A stretch of 64,000 nucleotides of DNA from Hanleya hanleyi (lineage: Eukaryota > Mollusca > Polyplacophora > Lepidopleurida > Hanleyidae): the NCBI GenBank assembly GCA_036873755.1, contig JAVTVY010025034.1, positions 37,413 to 101,412 on the forward strand, in the 5' to 3' direction. The position numbers and the translations under genes are program-made. The notes below the pieces were generated by a model. It worked only from the letters and a program-made list of their open reading frames with translations, made no database searches and was not told where the DNA came from. The first letter of the stretch is position 1. Each line of letters opens with the position of its first letter. Positions 40,504 to 52,060 of this stretch are shown piece after piece.

Positions 40504-41829
40504 GCTCCAAATAATATAATATTCCTATGTAAATATTACTATTACCAGGTGCTTGTTAAAGAATTGAGTATAGACATATCATCATCAAATACGTCTACTT
40601 ACTCCTAAACTGCAGTTACTCTGGAAGATTTATTTAACAATCACAAAACGTTTCTCAGGGAAAGAGGTATTTGTCTTCCAACCAATCATAACGACATACC
40701 AAAAGTATACTGGACTCCCAAAATGCATAAATCACCATACCAAGCTAGATTCATAGCTGGTTCTAGAAGCTGCACGACCAAGCTTCTTTTAATCCTATTG
40801 ACGAGTGCCCATCAGGAGGTAAAAGCATTTTGAGAAAGGTATTGCGCCACTATTTCTAAAAACTCTGGCGTTGAATGTATGTGGATATTGAAAAACTCAA
40901 AATGTTTTACGGAAGAACTTGATGCTAAAGGTCACATACCGTACAGACATGTATTCACATGGGATTTCTCGACTCTCTATACTACAATCCCTCATCAGGA
41001 CCTTATTGACCGTCTAAGTTCATTAATAGTATCTGTGTTCAAGAAAATTGATCGTAGATATATTAATGTCGGAAGCAATAAAGCATTCTTTAGCTCTACT
41101 ACATACAAGAGATATCATTCATGGATGTTTCTTTGTTTATAGAGTTGCTTGAATTTCTCATTAAAAATATCTATGTGAAATTTGACCATACAATATATCA
41201 GCAGCATATAGGTATTCCAATGGGTACTAATTGTGCACCCCTGTTGGCTGACCTGTATATGTTCTTTTATGAATATGACTATATGCAGGCGCTTTCAAAA
41301 ACCGATCCATTCAAAGCCCGTTCCTTCTCATTCACCAAACGCTATATAGACGATATTCTCGCTTTGGATAATCGCTATACAAATGACGCAGTGAAGGATA
41401 TATATCCACCTTCAATGGATTTGAAGGAAACTACAGATAATCCTACAGGCACATCATATTTAGATCTATATCTCTATAAAAAATGAAGCGGGCCTCTCTC
41501 GTCGACTTTTTGACAAAAAAGATGATTACAATTTCGACATCGTAAACTATCCCTTTCTGGACAGTAATATTCCAGTGTGACCTGCATATGGCGTATACAT
41601 ATCTCGCCTAGTAGCATTTGCTAGATCCTGTGTTAAATGTGACGATTTTAATCAACGTCACAAAACATTGTTGCAGAAACTTATAAAACAGGGTTATTCC
41701 ACCATGTGCCTCCACTCAAAGTTTCTCAAATTTGGCGATACATATCGCATGCTGATAGCAAAATACGAGCGTAGCGTGCAAGATGGCGTTGCGTTTCGTA
41801 ACTTGTGTCTAATTCCGCTTAACCCGGGG
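40504..41829 (+). pseudogene. Naiad reverse transcriptase fragment, copy 2
   Basis: Keeps the motif A segment deleted from copy 1 (HVFTWDFSTLYTTIPHQDLI, about 40,950-41,010), motif B (IGIPMGTNCAPLLADLY, about 41,210) and motif C (RYIDDILA, about 41,345), then thumb (AYGVYISRLVAFARSC). Frames are broken several times: a stop in the early fingers part, a shift before about 40,880, another near 41,140, a 1-nt excess near 41,480, and GGA-to-TGA in IPVGPAYG (about 41,578). Confidence 0.8.
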
Positions 41830-42202
41830 CTAGGCGCCGTATGAACCCATGTACTTCAAGATCCTCATGGTGCTCATATGAACAGTCACAATCAAAGCGT
41901 GACTGAAATGCATCATTCTCTAGATGGCGAGTTTACAACGATAATTATGGATTAAGAATACTGATGAGCGATACGGAATTTATATTTTTGGAACATCATG
42001 ATGGCGTGTCGGCATCATTGAAAACTGTTGACCGTTTCTCTCTTGCAAGAAACTAGCCTATGTTTATGTATACTATGATTGTCTTTTTGAATTTGGTGCT
42101 AATACTGTTATTTGGAAAATGGAACAGGTCTCTGGATTATGGACGCGGATATTCTTTAATGGACGACGGCTGAATTATGAATGACGGACTAGACGCTTGT
42201 AA
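41830..42202 (+). repeat. Naiad pseudo-LTR, copy 2
   Basis: Third copy of the 370-bp repeat. It contains the same TGA after GLGAV and the same downstream ATG (MNSHNQSVTEM), but the following frame is broken by a frameshift near 41,935. Confidence 0.8.
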
Positions 42203-42259
42203 TCCATATGTATATCCTCGTTTGCAGCGTTGATAATGCTGAACAGGAGATATAAGCTA

Positions 42260-42842
42260 TTAACCCTATCTGGCCTGGGCTTTTTGGGACCTGTTCAGGC
42301 CTGGGGGGGGGGGGCAAAATGGCCCCCCCCTAATTATTTTTCTTACCCCTTGAGCTAGGGGGCTGAAACTTATCATACTATACCCTTGGGTCAAGCTCTA
42401 CCAGAAAATGTAAAAAAATCCAAGATGGCCGCTTTGATGACGTCACAGTGACGTCATTTTCAAAAACGGCATTTTTTGGTCGATTTTTCGGTCAGATTTT
42501 CCGAATTTTTTATTTTTGCAATTTCTCCGCAAAAACTGAATGATAAATTAGTAAATATTAATGTGGTGTGAAATAGAATAGTTTTTGCCCACTTTTCATC
42601 GCGGAAAAGCAGAAATTTTGAAGAAATATGACAAAAACATCACTTTTCTGCTACCCCATGTGGCCGCCATCTTGGATTTACCCATGATCCTCTGGTCGGG
42701 GGGTCATGCAAATAGGCTCCAATGAGATAAACTATAAAGTCACGGATATTCAGCTCTCCATTTTTTGTCGTTCCGGATATAGCACAGAAAGTTTGGTAGG
42801 GGGGGCCATAATGGCCCCCCCCCCCAGGCCAGGTAGGGTTAA
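42260..42842 (+). mobile_element. piggyBac-type MITE, copy 2
   Basis: 583 bp with TTAA at 42,260-42,263 and 42,839-42,842. Termini are TTAACCCTATCTGGCCTGGG and, inverse, TTAACCCTACCTGGCCTGGG. It aligns in inverse with 10,747-11,334. As in copy 1, it lies just beyond the 3' end of a Naiad element in the same relative orientation. Confidence 0.78.
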
Positions 42843-43021
42843 GAAGGCAAGAAGAATTATGATGTAGCAGAACACGGACAGTCTATCGTATCATGAAATT
42901 AGACCGGGGCAGTTGCTACGAAACTGTGGAGAGCCACCTTAACGCCCTATCGTAACGCCATTACGCATTGTCAACCATCCAATCACACGCACATGTTTTG
43001 ACTATTAACCCCTGATCCGTG

Positions 43022-43460
43022 ATGACCGATGTGTATTCAACCCTATCACGGGTCACAAATATCTTGCTCTTGCGCATGGACAGTCGAATAGCCACCGACT
43101 CATGTTTCAATCCTGTTCGACAGTAAATAAAATGATCAATCGACCACCCCTATCAATCAACCGACCATTCCTGGCGATTCAGGCGACCCGTCGCGTATTT
43201 GAAGTCTCATTGACATGGAGCTATTTTCTGTTCGCGGAGGCTTCTCCCCGGAAGTGACCGCATCACCGCCAGACAGGACCACATGACCGCGGATGAATAC
43301 CGCGGAGGAATACATCCCCGGGGTCACGTGACCGGATGTGCTCTTTTGTCGGAACTATAGTGAACTTGACCTTTGTGACGTCATCGCCACGTCACGCCAA
43401 GATATGCTAATTTTTTAGATCAATACGCGGCCAAATGCCCTTTCTATACTACTCAGGCTA
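43022..43460. repeat. Inverted repeat II, right arm
   Basis: Compact inverse copy of 37,025-38,040 without the SINE insertions. It shows the pre-insertion sequence at both SINE sites. Confidence 0.75.
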
Positions 43461-43639
43461 AAACAAAAGAGGAAATGCCCAAGCATACAAGAAATTCCTC
43501 AGAGCGAAGAAGCTCACTATATGCAAGACGCTGATCTCAAGTGAATGGTGACCTCCGTATCCCAGGAACTGCTCAAACAGCCCAAGTTCAAGATTGAACT
43601 AGTATCGGTACAAATGATGAATTGTTCTTATCAAAATTC

Positions 43640-44010
43640 AAACAGTGTAACTTATGGTGTTTAGTATAGTGTTTAGTTATAGTCATTATTTGTGTTATTT
43701 TGTGGTAATTATAGGCACTGCGATATTGTCGTCCATAGTATGATTGAGTACCTCCACACACAGAATAAAAATATAAGAAGAGAGAGAGTACACTAATGAA
43801 TGATGCAGGATAATTGGACAGCTTCAGAGACTTGTAAATAAACATATATTCTAACGAGTCAAATGACTTTTCAAAATCCATAAATAGTAAATATCATTTA
43901 ATATATGATTACCGGTATATAAATAGATGCAAGATATTAAGTTTTCCCCGGTCTGTCGCTAAGGATACCTGTTTGTGTGGAATGAACAAGCTTTTCTATG
44001 ACCTGTTTAA
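43640..44010 (-). pseudogene. L1/Tx1-like RT fragment
   Basis: MDFEKSFDSLEYMFIYKSLK (43,881-43,822) followed by PASFISVLSLF fits the motif A region of L1/Tx1-type reverse transcriptases (fIDFeKAFDSleW). Upstream on the same strand HKQ-(T/V)-x-LATDRGKL resembles the preceding motif. Stops and shifts interrupt it; no other motifs are seen. Confidence 0.55.
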
Positions 44011-44291
44011 TACACAAACTAGAAAAATATTTTATAGTCCACATTCAGTTGTTAGTTCTTAAGATCTTTTAAGCCGTGTTCAGGCTTCAAGTGAATATTT
44101 TATAATTCACTGCCAGACGGAATCCAACATACTTCAATCGTATTTTGGCCCTGGAACTTTTAATAGGGCCCGGAATTCCAGCCCCTCAACCAATGCGCTG
44201 TTTCAACACGTGTTTCCGGCTGTGGAAAAACAGGGTGAAAGCTGAACACTACGTTTGCAGCCGCTCGTCTTACTTTGCGCAAATTTACAGC

Positions 44292-44336
44292 ATGGGCCGA
44301 TCGAAGAAGACACGAAGAAGGCATAATATGAATAGG
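44292..44336 (+). CDS. NSUN2: NSUN2 exon 1 (tRNA/mRNA m5C methyltransferase)
   Basis: ATG at 44,292 (agcATGG) encodes MGRSKKTRRRHNMNR, the basic N-terminus of NSUN2 (family start MGRRSRGRR...), and ends at a donor AGG|GTAAAT in phase 0. NSUN2 methylates cytosine-5 in tRNAs (positions 34 and 48-50) and some mRNAs, in nucleus and nucleolus. The basic leader probably serves nuclear/nucleolar localisation. The identification rests on exons 2 and 3, which fit in frame. The 5' part of a longer overlapping frame (from 44,145) is likely 5' UTR. Confidence 0.75.
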
Positions 44337-45279
44337 GTAAATTGAACTAAAAGTCAACCTCAGTAAAATAGACTGTGAAAATCGTCCACATGTTGAAAAC
44401 TGGGGTCCGGTGAATGCAGCTGTTGGTCAAGACTCAAGGCTGGATGATCGAGAGAGGTCCAGTTTTCAACATCGATTGACCTCGTATCAGATCCAGACAA
44501 AAAGGATCAAGGTTGATCTAACCAACATCAATGAAACAAACGTCTGTCTTTGCACGAGAATCGTTTTAAAAACTACCAAAAATAACTTTCGATGAAAATT
44601 ATATATTCGCACTCGTCTCCTATCACTGCTGAGGCTGAGAAAATGCTGGAATTCCAGAGTGGAAAATAAGAATTTCAATGTCTAGAATTCCGCTGTCTTC
44701 TTTAGGGAGGAGGGGGGTTACTGATTATTTCGGGAATAGTCCAATTCGGTAGTAAAATTTTATTGGTCATATCTCAAAATGAGTATGCCTAGGTACTGTA
44801 TACCAAACTTACATCGTAAGTGCAAATTGCATGTGGTCGTGGAACAGAAGGCCATCAAAAACACATCGAGATTGACCTGTTTACTTTCGGGTCACCAGGT
44901 CAAACTGATTCTACCTTAAAATTTTGATGATGCAAAATTAGAAAAAAAGCAAACAAAAATGTTCATGTTCACAACTGGGTGATTTAATGCAGACATGTAT
45001 ACATGTACACATATACAGCAAAGCTTGAGGTGTGTGGATCATTCTACTGCTTATAATACTGTTTCTTTGTCTAAGCACTCTGTTAAAAGATGACCGAGCG
45101 CTAAATGTATGTATTAAGGGAGTATCTGCATTAATTATGGGGTTTTATTTGTGCATATATATATTTGTTCCATGTACATTCATATTGACTGATCTAAACA
45201 TGAACACTCTTAAGTAATGGACAGTACTTGACGTATACATGAATTTCATTTCAAGAAGTTGCACAAATTTACAAACTTA

Positions 45280-45641
45280 CAACTGGGAGAGTAAGGAACA
45301 GAGGACAGATGAACACGGAGAGTGAGGAACACATGATAGATGGACACTTGGGAACATAGGACACGTGCACAGCGAGATAAGGGGTGTAGGACAGATGAAC
45401 AGGGAAAGTAAAGAACATAGGACAGAAATGTAGGACAGCTGAGCAGTGAGAGTAACAATCATAGGACAGATCACAAGGAGAGTAAGGAACATAGGATAGA
45501 TCAACAGGGAGAGTCTTAAAGGAACATCTACGACAGGTGGACAGAGAGAGTAAGGAACATTGGACAAATCAACAGGGAGAGTAAGGAACATCTAGGACAG
45601 ATGGACAGAGTAAGGAACATTGGATAAATCAACAGGAAGAG
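45280..45641. repeat. 31/33-bp minisatellite, left block (NSUN2 intron 1)
   Basis: Degenerate units of gagtaaggaacat..ggacaga..aacagg. Same family as 46,585-47,825; the two blocks were one array before a transposon inserted at 45,642. Confidence 0.8.
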
Positions 45642-46584
45642 CAGGCCAGAATATTTCACGGTAACGATCGTTCCGTTTCCGTGTCGCTTCCGTCAAAGAA
45701 AAAACACGGAACCGATTTAGCGTTTCCCACTATTATGCTCCGAATAAACGTGATGTGCTTATGGTAGTTTCTTTACTCACTATATTTGCTTCATACTGAC
45801 CGAAAAAGGTATTCCAATGAGTATAAATTCACTGTTTTATATCGTTGACATCATGGAAACCTTCCTCTGAGGTCGGGAACGTTGTTGTTGTTGGAACCTC
45901 GTGCTGTCGAGGTCGGGATTTCCTCAATCGTATGCGGACCAATGAAAGTGCTAGCTTGTCTTGTGCGCGTCATCAGTTTATGACCTCCAGCCCGGGAATC
46001 TCCCTGGTCTGGCGCATGCACGGTGAACGTGCAGTCAACGTTGTTGGAAATGTTTCACACGCATTTATAGTACAATTCTGTTGCTCCTTGTGTTTGACTG
46101 GGGAATGTCAGAAGCCACGAAACGAAAGGGGGGAATTGGTTTCCTAAAAACAGTTAGGAAGTGGTCATTCAGTGTTGACTTTGACCCAGTAACTGATGAT
46201 AATCGGAACATTTCAATTCTGCACTGCAAAGTGTGCACGGCACATTGTCAAGCAAAAAACGACAAGACTGGTACGTAGCCTCACATTGAGTTCAATTTTG
46301 AACTATGTTGACAGAATCACTTACGAACCCCTGTGAAGTAAATATACTTTAATTCTTCAAATACCTTACAGCCAATTCAGCAAGCCTGAACAATGATCAC
46401 AATTTTATAAAAGACAAATGGTAAATGAAAAGAACAATTTAAACAACATTTTGTGACATTTGAAAAAAAAGGTTCCCATACAATTATTTCACGGAACCTA
46501 ATGTTAGTTTCCGGAGGGTTCCCATAGATAGAATAGACGGAACCGAGAAAAAGTTTCCGACCGTTCACGAAATATTCTGGCCTG
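45642..46584. mobile_element. TIR DNA transposon inside the minisatellite
   Basis: 943 bp with termini CAGGCCAGAATATTTC and its inverse GAAATATTCTGGCCTG. GAAGAG at 45,636-45,641 and 46,585-46,590 may be the target duplication. The interior has a frame (about 46,102-46,278, MSEATKRKGG... ending SILHCKVCTAHCQAKNDKTG) with a C-x2-C pair and a donor-like gtacgtag after it, resembling the N-terminal zinc-finger exon of a transposase. CAG-starting ends suggest hAT or a CAG-type superfamily; no transposase core remains. Confidence 0.7.
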
Positions 46585-47825
46585 GAAGAGTAAGGAACAT
46601 CTAGGACAGATGGACAGAGAGAGTACGGAACATTGGACAAATCAACAGGGAGAGTAAGGAACATCTAGGACAGATGGACAGAGAGTAAGGAACATAGGTC
46701 AAATCAACAGAGAGAGTAAGGAACATCTAGGACAGATGGACAGAGAGTAAGGAACATTGGACAAATCAACAGGGAGGGTAAGGATCATCAGACAGATGAA
46801 CAGGGAGAGTAAGGAACATCTAGGACAGATGGACAGAGAGAGTAAGGAACATTGGACAAATGAACAGGGAGTAAGGTACATTGGACAGATCAACAGGGAG
46901 AGTAAGGAACATCTAGGACGGATGGACAGAGAGAGTAAGGAACATTGGACAAATCAACAGGGAGAGTAAGGATCATCGGACAGATGAACAGAGAGAGTAA
47001 GGAACATCTAGGACAGATGGACAGAGAGAGTAAGGAACATTGGACAAACCAACATGGAAAGTAAGGAACATCTAGGACAGATGGACAAATAGAGTAAGGA
47101 ACATTGGACAAATCAACAGGAAGAGTAAGGTACATTGGACAAATCAACAGGGAGGATAAGGAACAGCTAGGACAGATGGACAGAGAGAGTAAGGAACATT
47201 GGACAAATCAACAGGGAGGGTAAGGAACAGCTAGGACAGATGGACAGAGAGAGTAAGGAACATTGGACAAATCAACAGGGACAGTAAGGAAAATTGGACA
47301 AATCAACAGGGAGAGTAAGGAACATTGGACAGATGAACAGGGAGAGTAAGGAACATCTAGGACAGATGGACAGAGAGAGTAAGGAACATTGGACAAATCA
47401 ACAGGGAGAGTAAGGAACATTGGACAAATCAACAGGGAGAGTAAGGAACATTGGACAGATGAACAGGGAGAGTAAGGAACATCTAGGACAGATGAACAGG
47501 GAGAGTAAGGAACATTGGACAAATCAACAGGGAGAGTAAGGAACATTGGACAAATCAACAGGGAGAGTAAGGAACATTGGACAGATGAACAGGGAGAGTA
47601 AGGAACATCTAGGACAGATGAACAGGGAGAGTAAGGAACATTGGACAAATCAACAGGGAGAGTAAGGAACATTGGACAAATCAACAGGGAGAGTAAGGAA
47701 CATTGGACAGATGAACAGGGAGAGTAAGGAACATCTAGGACAGATGAACAGGGAGAGTAAGGAACATTGGACAAATCAACAGGGAGAGTAAGGAACATTG
47801 GACAGATGAACAGGGAGAGTAATGA
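46585..47825. repeat. 31/33-bp minisatellite with 126-bp higher-order unit
   Basis: Units of 31 bp (gagagtaaggaacattggac + aaatcaacagg) and 33 bp (with atctaggacag). From about 47,340 the array is organised in 126-bp blocks (31+31+31+33), with the marker atctaggacagatgaacagg at 47,481, 47,607 and 47,733. Because 126 is a multiple of 3, a 196-codon frame appears on the minus strand; it is an artefact. Confidence 0.9.
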
Positions 47826-48032
47826 AGTATTAGGAATATAGGACGTGTCACAGCTAGATGCTGATTATAGTCGCTTAATCCATGGAATAAGATAATAAGG
47901 CAAATTTAAATAATACCTTCATGATTTATGTGGAAAGTCCGGAATATAATGATTATAAATGAATCAAGTAGTTTTTGTTTTGTATAATAGCTGCATGTAA
48001 ATGTGGTTGAATTTGGATTTGCTTATTTGCAG

Positions 48033-48104
48033 GATGACCGAGATGAAAGGGGTTGGCGCCCGGCCACAGTGAAAGAAAATAAATCTCTGGTTGAATATTA
48101 TCAG
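48033..48104 (+). CDS. NSUN2: NSUN2 exon 2
   Basis: 72 nt between acceptor ttatttgcag and donor CAG|GTAGTA, phase 0 on both sides. It encodes DDRDERGWRPATVKENKSLV followed by EYYQ, matching the human segment GW...IVKENKLFEHYYQ. Intron 1 (44,337-48,032) is 3.7 kb and filled with a minisatellite and a transposon. Confidence 0.88.
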
Positions 48105-48400
48105 GTAGTATGATGTTAATATTCTGCGAATATGATGCACTGTACTGTCATTGTACAACACCGAAGCGGCAAAATTAGACTACAGTGTACATGACAGGCC
48201 TTACTTTTTGTCAAAATTTACGAGAATCCAACAGATTCTCACATTCTATCTCTACGAGAATCCACAGGAATCCAAGGCTATCATTTCTTCACAGATTTTT
48301 TAAAAACTTCGATACTCTATGTTGAATTCTCATGAATTAGTTTGCGGGACTGCTCACGGGAGTCGGATTCCCGTGGAAAAGCCCTGCATGATTCGTGATT

Positions 48401-48548
48401 GTATATATTGTACATACTTGAATATTTTTTGGAGGGCCTATATATTCCAATGGTTATGTTATGCATGTATAAATGTATATATTGTACATACTTGTATATT
48501 TTCTGGAGGGCCTATATATTCCAATGGTTATGTTATGCATACAGTGTA
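48401..48548. repeat. 74-bp tandem duplication in NSUN2 intron 2
   Basis: gtatatattgtacatacttg and the following 54 bp occur twice in direct succession (48,401 and 48,475) with only a few differences. Confidence 0.8.
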
Positions 48549-48748
48549 TAATGGATTAATCTATTTACCTCATATGCATTTACGTCATATTTATTACGTC
48601 ATAGGCATTTCCACCTTATGGGCTGTTCAGTGGTTTGTAATTTATATATATTGTGATCAACTTCTTGACCATTGACTTCTTATATTAATCAATATTTGAA
48701 TGAAACGTTACAAAAATTGATAATGTCAAATGCAAAGAGCACCATTAA

Positions 48749-48970
<222 letters not shown>

Positions 48971-49320
48971 TAAGAAACGGTACATAGAAAGATGTCTGAC
49001 TTGACTTCTGGGTTGTCATTTTTGTGTACACTTTAATGCATACTGTATTTATACAAAATCTGAAATTCTCGAATTAAATATAATCAAGTCAAACTAAGTT
49101 TTGATCTGGACTGCTGCAAATTGTGACATGTAAATATGTGTTCAGACAGACATTTTCCATGCCTGGCAGCTGTTTCAGACTCTGAATACGACTCTGACAC
49201 TGTCAACATTTGAAACCTCGGCATAATATTGTCGTTTCAATTTAATTTATTACACATCTTGCGGTGTTCTAAATGCTATTTGTTATATTTATTATTTGGT
49301 GTCAAAAATGGGCAAGGCTT

Positions 49321-49433
49321 TGGTGTAAGACCTCCCATTGAAAAGGTAATATCCTGGACAAAAGACTGACAATACAACTTGCAGCAGATCCTTTGTCAAT
49401 TATATTTCGTGAGTCTTACACCAAATCGTTGCC
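49321..49433. mobile_element. 113-bp MITE with 8-bp target duplication
   Basis: Inverted ends GGCAAGGCTTTGGTGTAAGA and GGCAACGATTTGGTGTAAGA are flanked by a perfect CAAAAATG on each side (49,313-49,320 and 49,434-49,441). An 8-bp duplication is typical of hAT-type transposition. Confidence 0.75.
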
Positions 49434-49699
49434 CAAAAATGAGCCATCTCGGAAAGCCCCTTGAACAGATGTACATATAACGTTGATTTTAATAGCCCCT
49501 CAGAGCCCCTTGATTTCTAACTGAAACCCAAGCCTCGACAGGCTCTCCTTTGATATTTAAATTGTATGGCTACATTGTTTTGAGTCCTGACTCCTCTCAT
49601 CATCTGTGTTCACATTTACCTGGAGGTGTGTTTAGTTTATTTTTAGCATGTCCAGCTGTGAATTTCCTGTACAGCATATTTGTCCCCCGCCGCAACGCG

Positions 49700-52060
49700 G
49701 CCGGGGACTTTAAAATGGTTCTTGCTTCTATGTGTCCGTGCAAATACTTCGTAAGCAATAACTTCTAAATGCTTTTTCGGATTCCTCCGAAATTTGGCAT
49801 CTGCATTCTTTGCGACAAGACGTCTCTTGGTATTACGTTTCAGCAAGATCCGCCTGTAGGTGGCGCCACTGGGGTCTTGCTTGTATGTGACGGACATGTC
49901 CGTGCAAATACTTCGTAAGCAATAACTTCTAAATGCTTTGTCGGATTCCTCCGAAATTTGGCATCTGCATTCTTTGCGACACGACGTCTCTTGGTATTAC
50001 ATTTCAGCAAGATCTGCCTGTAGGTGGCGCCACTGGGGTCTTGCTTCTATGTGTCCGTGCATGCACGGACATGTCCGTGCAAATACTTCGTAAGCAATAA
50101 CTTCTAAATGCTTTGTCGGATTCCTCCGAAATTTGGCATCTGCATTCTTTGCGACACGACGTCTCTTGGTATTACGTTTCAGCAAGATCCGCCTGTAGAT
50201 GGCGCCACTGGGTCTTGTTCCAATCTTTAGTGCATGTCCGTGCATGTCCGTGCAAATACTTTGTAAGTGATAACTCCTAAATGCTTTGTCGGATTCCTCC
50301 GAAATTTGGCATCTGCATTCTTTGCGACAAGACGTCTGTTGGTATTACGTTTCAGCAAGATCCGCCTGTAGGTGGCGCCACTGGGGTCTTGCTTGTATGT
50401 GACAGACATGTCCGTGCAAATACTTCGTAAGCAATAACTTCTAAATGCTTTGTCGGATTCCTCCGAAATTTGGCATCTGCATTCTTTGCGACAAGACGTC
50501 TCTTGGTATTACGTTCCAGCAAGATCCGCCTGTAGGTGGCGCCACTGGGTCTTGTTCCAATCTTTAGTGCATGTCAGTGCATGTCCGTGCAAATACTTCG
50601 TAAGCGATAACTCCTAAATGCTTTGTCAGATTCCTCCGAAATTTGGCATCTGCATTCTTTGCGACAAGACGTCTGTTGGTATTACATTTCAGCAAGATCT
50701 GCCTGTAGGTGGCGCCACTGGGTCTTGTTCCAATCTTTAGTGCATGTCCGTGGATGTTCGTGCAAATGCTTCATAAGCGATAACTCCTAAAATGCTTTGT
50801 CGGATTCCTCCGAAATTTGGCATCTGCATTCTTTGCGACAAGACGTCTGCTGGTATTACGTTTCAGCAAGATCCGCCTGTAGGTGGCGCCACCGGGTCTT
50901 GTTCCAATATTTAGTGCATGTCCGTGCAAATACTGCGTAAGCGATAACTCCTAAATGCTTTGTCAGATTCCTCCGAAATTTGGCATCTGCATTCTTTGCG
51001 ACAAGACGTCGCTGGTATTACGTTTCAGCAAGATCCGCCTGTAGGTGGCGCCACTGGGTCTTGTTCCAATCTTTACTGCATGTCCGTTCATGTTTGTTCA
51101 AATCCTTCGCGAGCGATAACTTTCGAACAATTTGTCGGATTTCTTCGAAATTTGGTAAATGCATTCCCTGCGACAAAACACCGTTGGTGATGCCTTTCAG
51201 CAAAATCCACCCGGAGGTGGCGCCACTAGAGTTCATTCCATTATTCCATGCTGCAAGTGATAACTTAGAAACACTTGGTCGAATTTCTTTGAAATATCCT
51301 ACATATGTACCTTTCTGGGTAACATGAGAAACGCTGCGGCTCATCGGATTCTTCTCAAATTTGGCATGCATTTACCATGCCAGGAGCTGTTGCTTGGGAT
51401 TGCCTTTCGCTCACTTGCACTCACAGGTGGCGCCACCTGGTGGCAACATCACAAATTCGTTTTCGGGTAATAACTTGAGAACTGACCATCGGATTCTTCT
51501 CAAATTTTGTATGAATGTACCGTGACATAAGATGTCGTTTGATAATGCATTTCACTGACTTGCGCCTAGAGGTGGCGTCACCTGGTGTCAAAATCTAAAT
51601 TTGGTTTCTGGGCAATAACTTGAGGACCCTCATCGGATTCTTCTCAAATTTGGTATGCAGATGTCCCCACGATACCATGTTCCTTGGGATTGTATTTTCC
51701 CCGCTTCTTCCTACAGGTGGCGTCTCCTGGTGGAAAAATTTGTTTCCGGGCAATAATTTGGCAACTGCTCATCAGATTATTCTCAAATTTTGTATTCATA
51801 TGTGACCCGCCCCAAATAACATGAACACCGGTGGGCATCTAGTACCGGCAATAACTTGAGGACCCTCTTCAGAGTCTCAAAGTTCATATGCCGATACCAT
51901 GACATGAGATGTCATTTGGGATTGTGTTTTGCCTGCTTGCACCTACAGGTGGTGATTCCTTGTGGCAAAGTCTAAATTTGGTTTCTGGGCAATAGGTTGA
52001 GGATGCCTTCATATTCTTGTCAAATTTAGTTTGCAGATAATATGCCATGAGTTGTCTCTT
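49700..52060. repeat. About 165-bp tandem array, about 13 units
   Basis: Unit with ataacttctaaatgctttg, ggattcctccgaaatttgg, catctgcattctttgcgaca, cagcaagatccgcctgtagg and tggcgccactggg. The tggcgccac landmark recurs every 145-205 bp from 49,858 to 51,715. Units from 49.7 to 51.1 kb are similar to each other; from 51.2 kb on they diverge strongly. Located in the NSUN2 intron after exon 3. Confidence 0.85.

Larger units (their letters stand above)
40504..42202 (+). mobile_element. Naiad-type Penelope-like element, copy 2 (5'-truncated)
   Basis: Plus-strand copy starting within the RT fingers (gctccaaataatataat, equivalent to about 12,900 in copy 1) and ending with a pseudo-LTR at 41,830-42,202. 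The endonuclease is missing. Similarity to copy 1 is high over the shared part. Confidence 0.85.

Noticed and set aside
41570..41590. TGA in RT thumb of Naiad copy 2 as a selenocysteine codon
   Set aside because: Copy 1 has GGA (Gly) at this position, so it is a simple mutation.
47208..47798. 196-codon Cys/Ser/Leu-rich frame, minus strand
   Set aside because: Repeats with the 126-bp minisatellite period, which is divisible by three; no homology and no start context.
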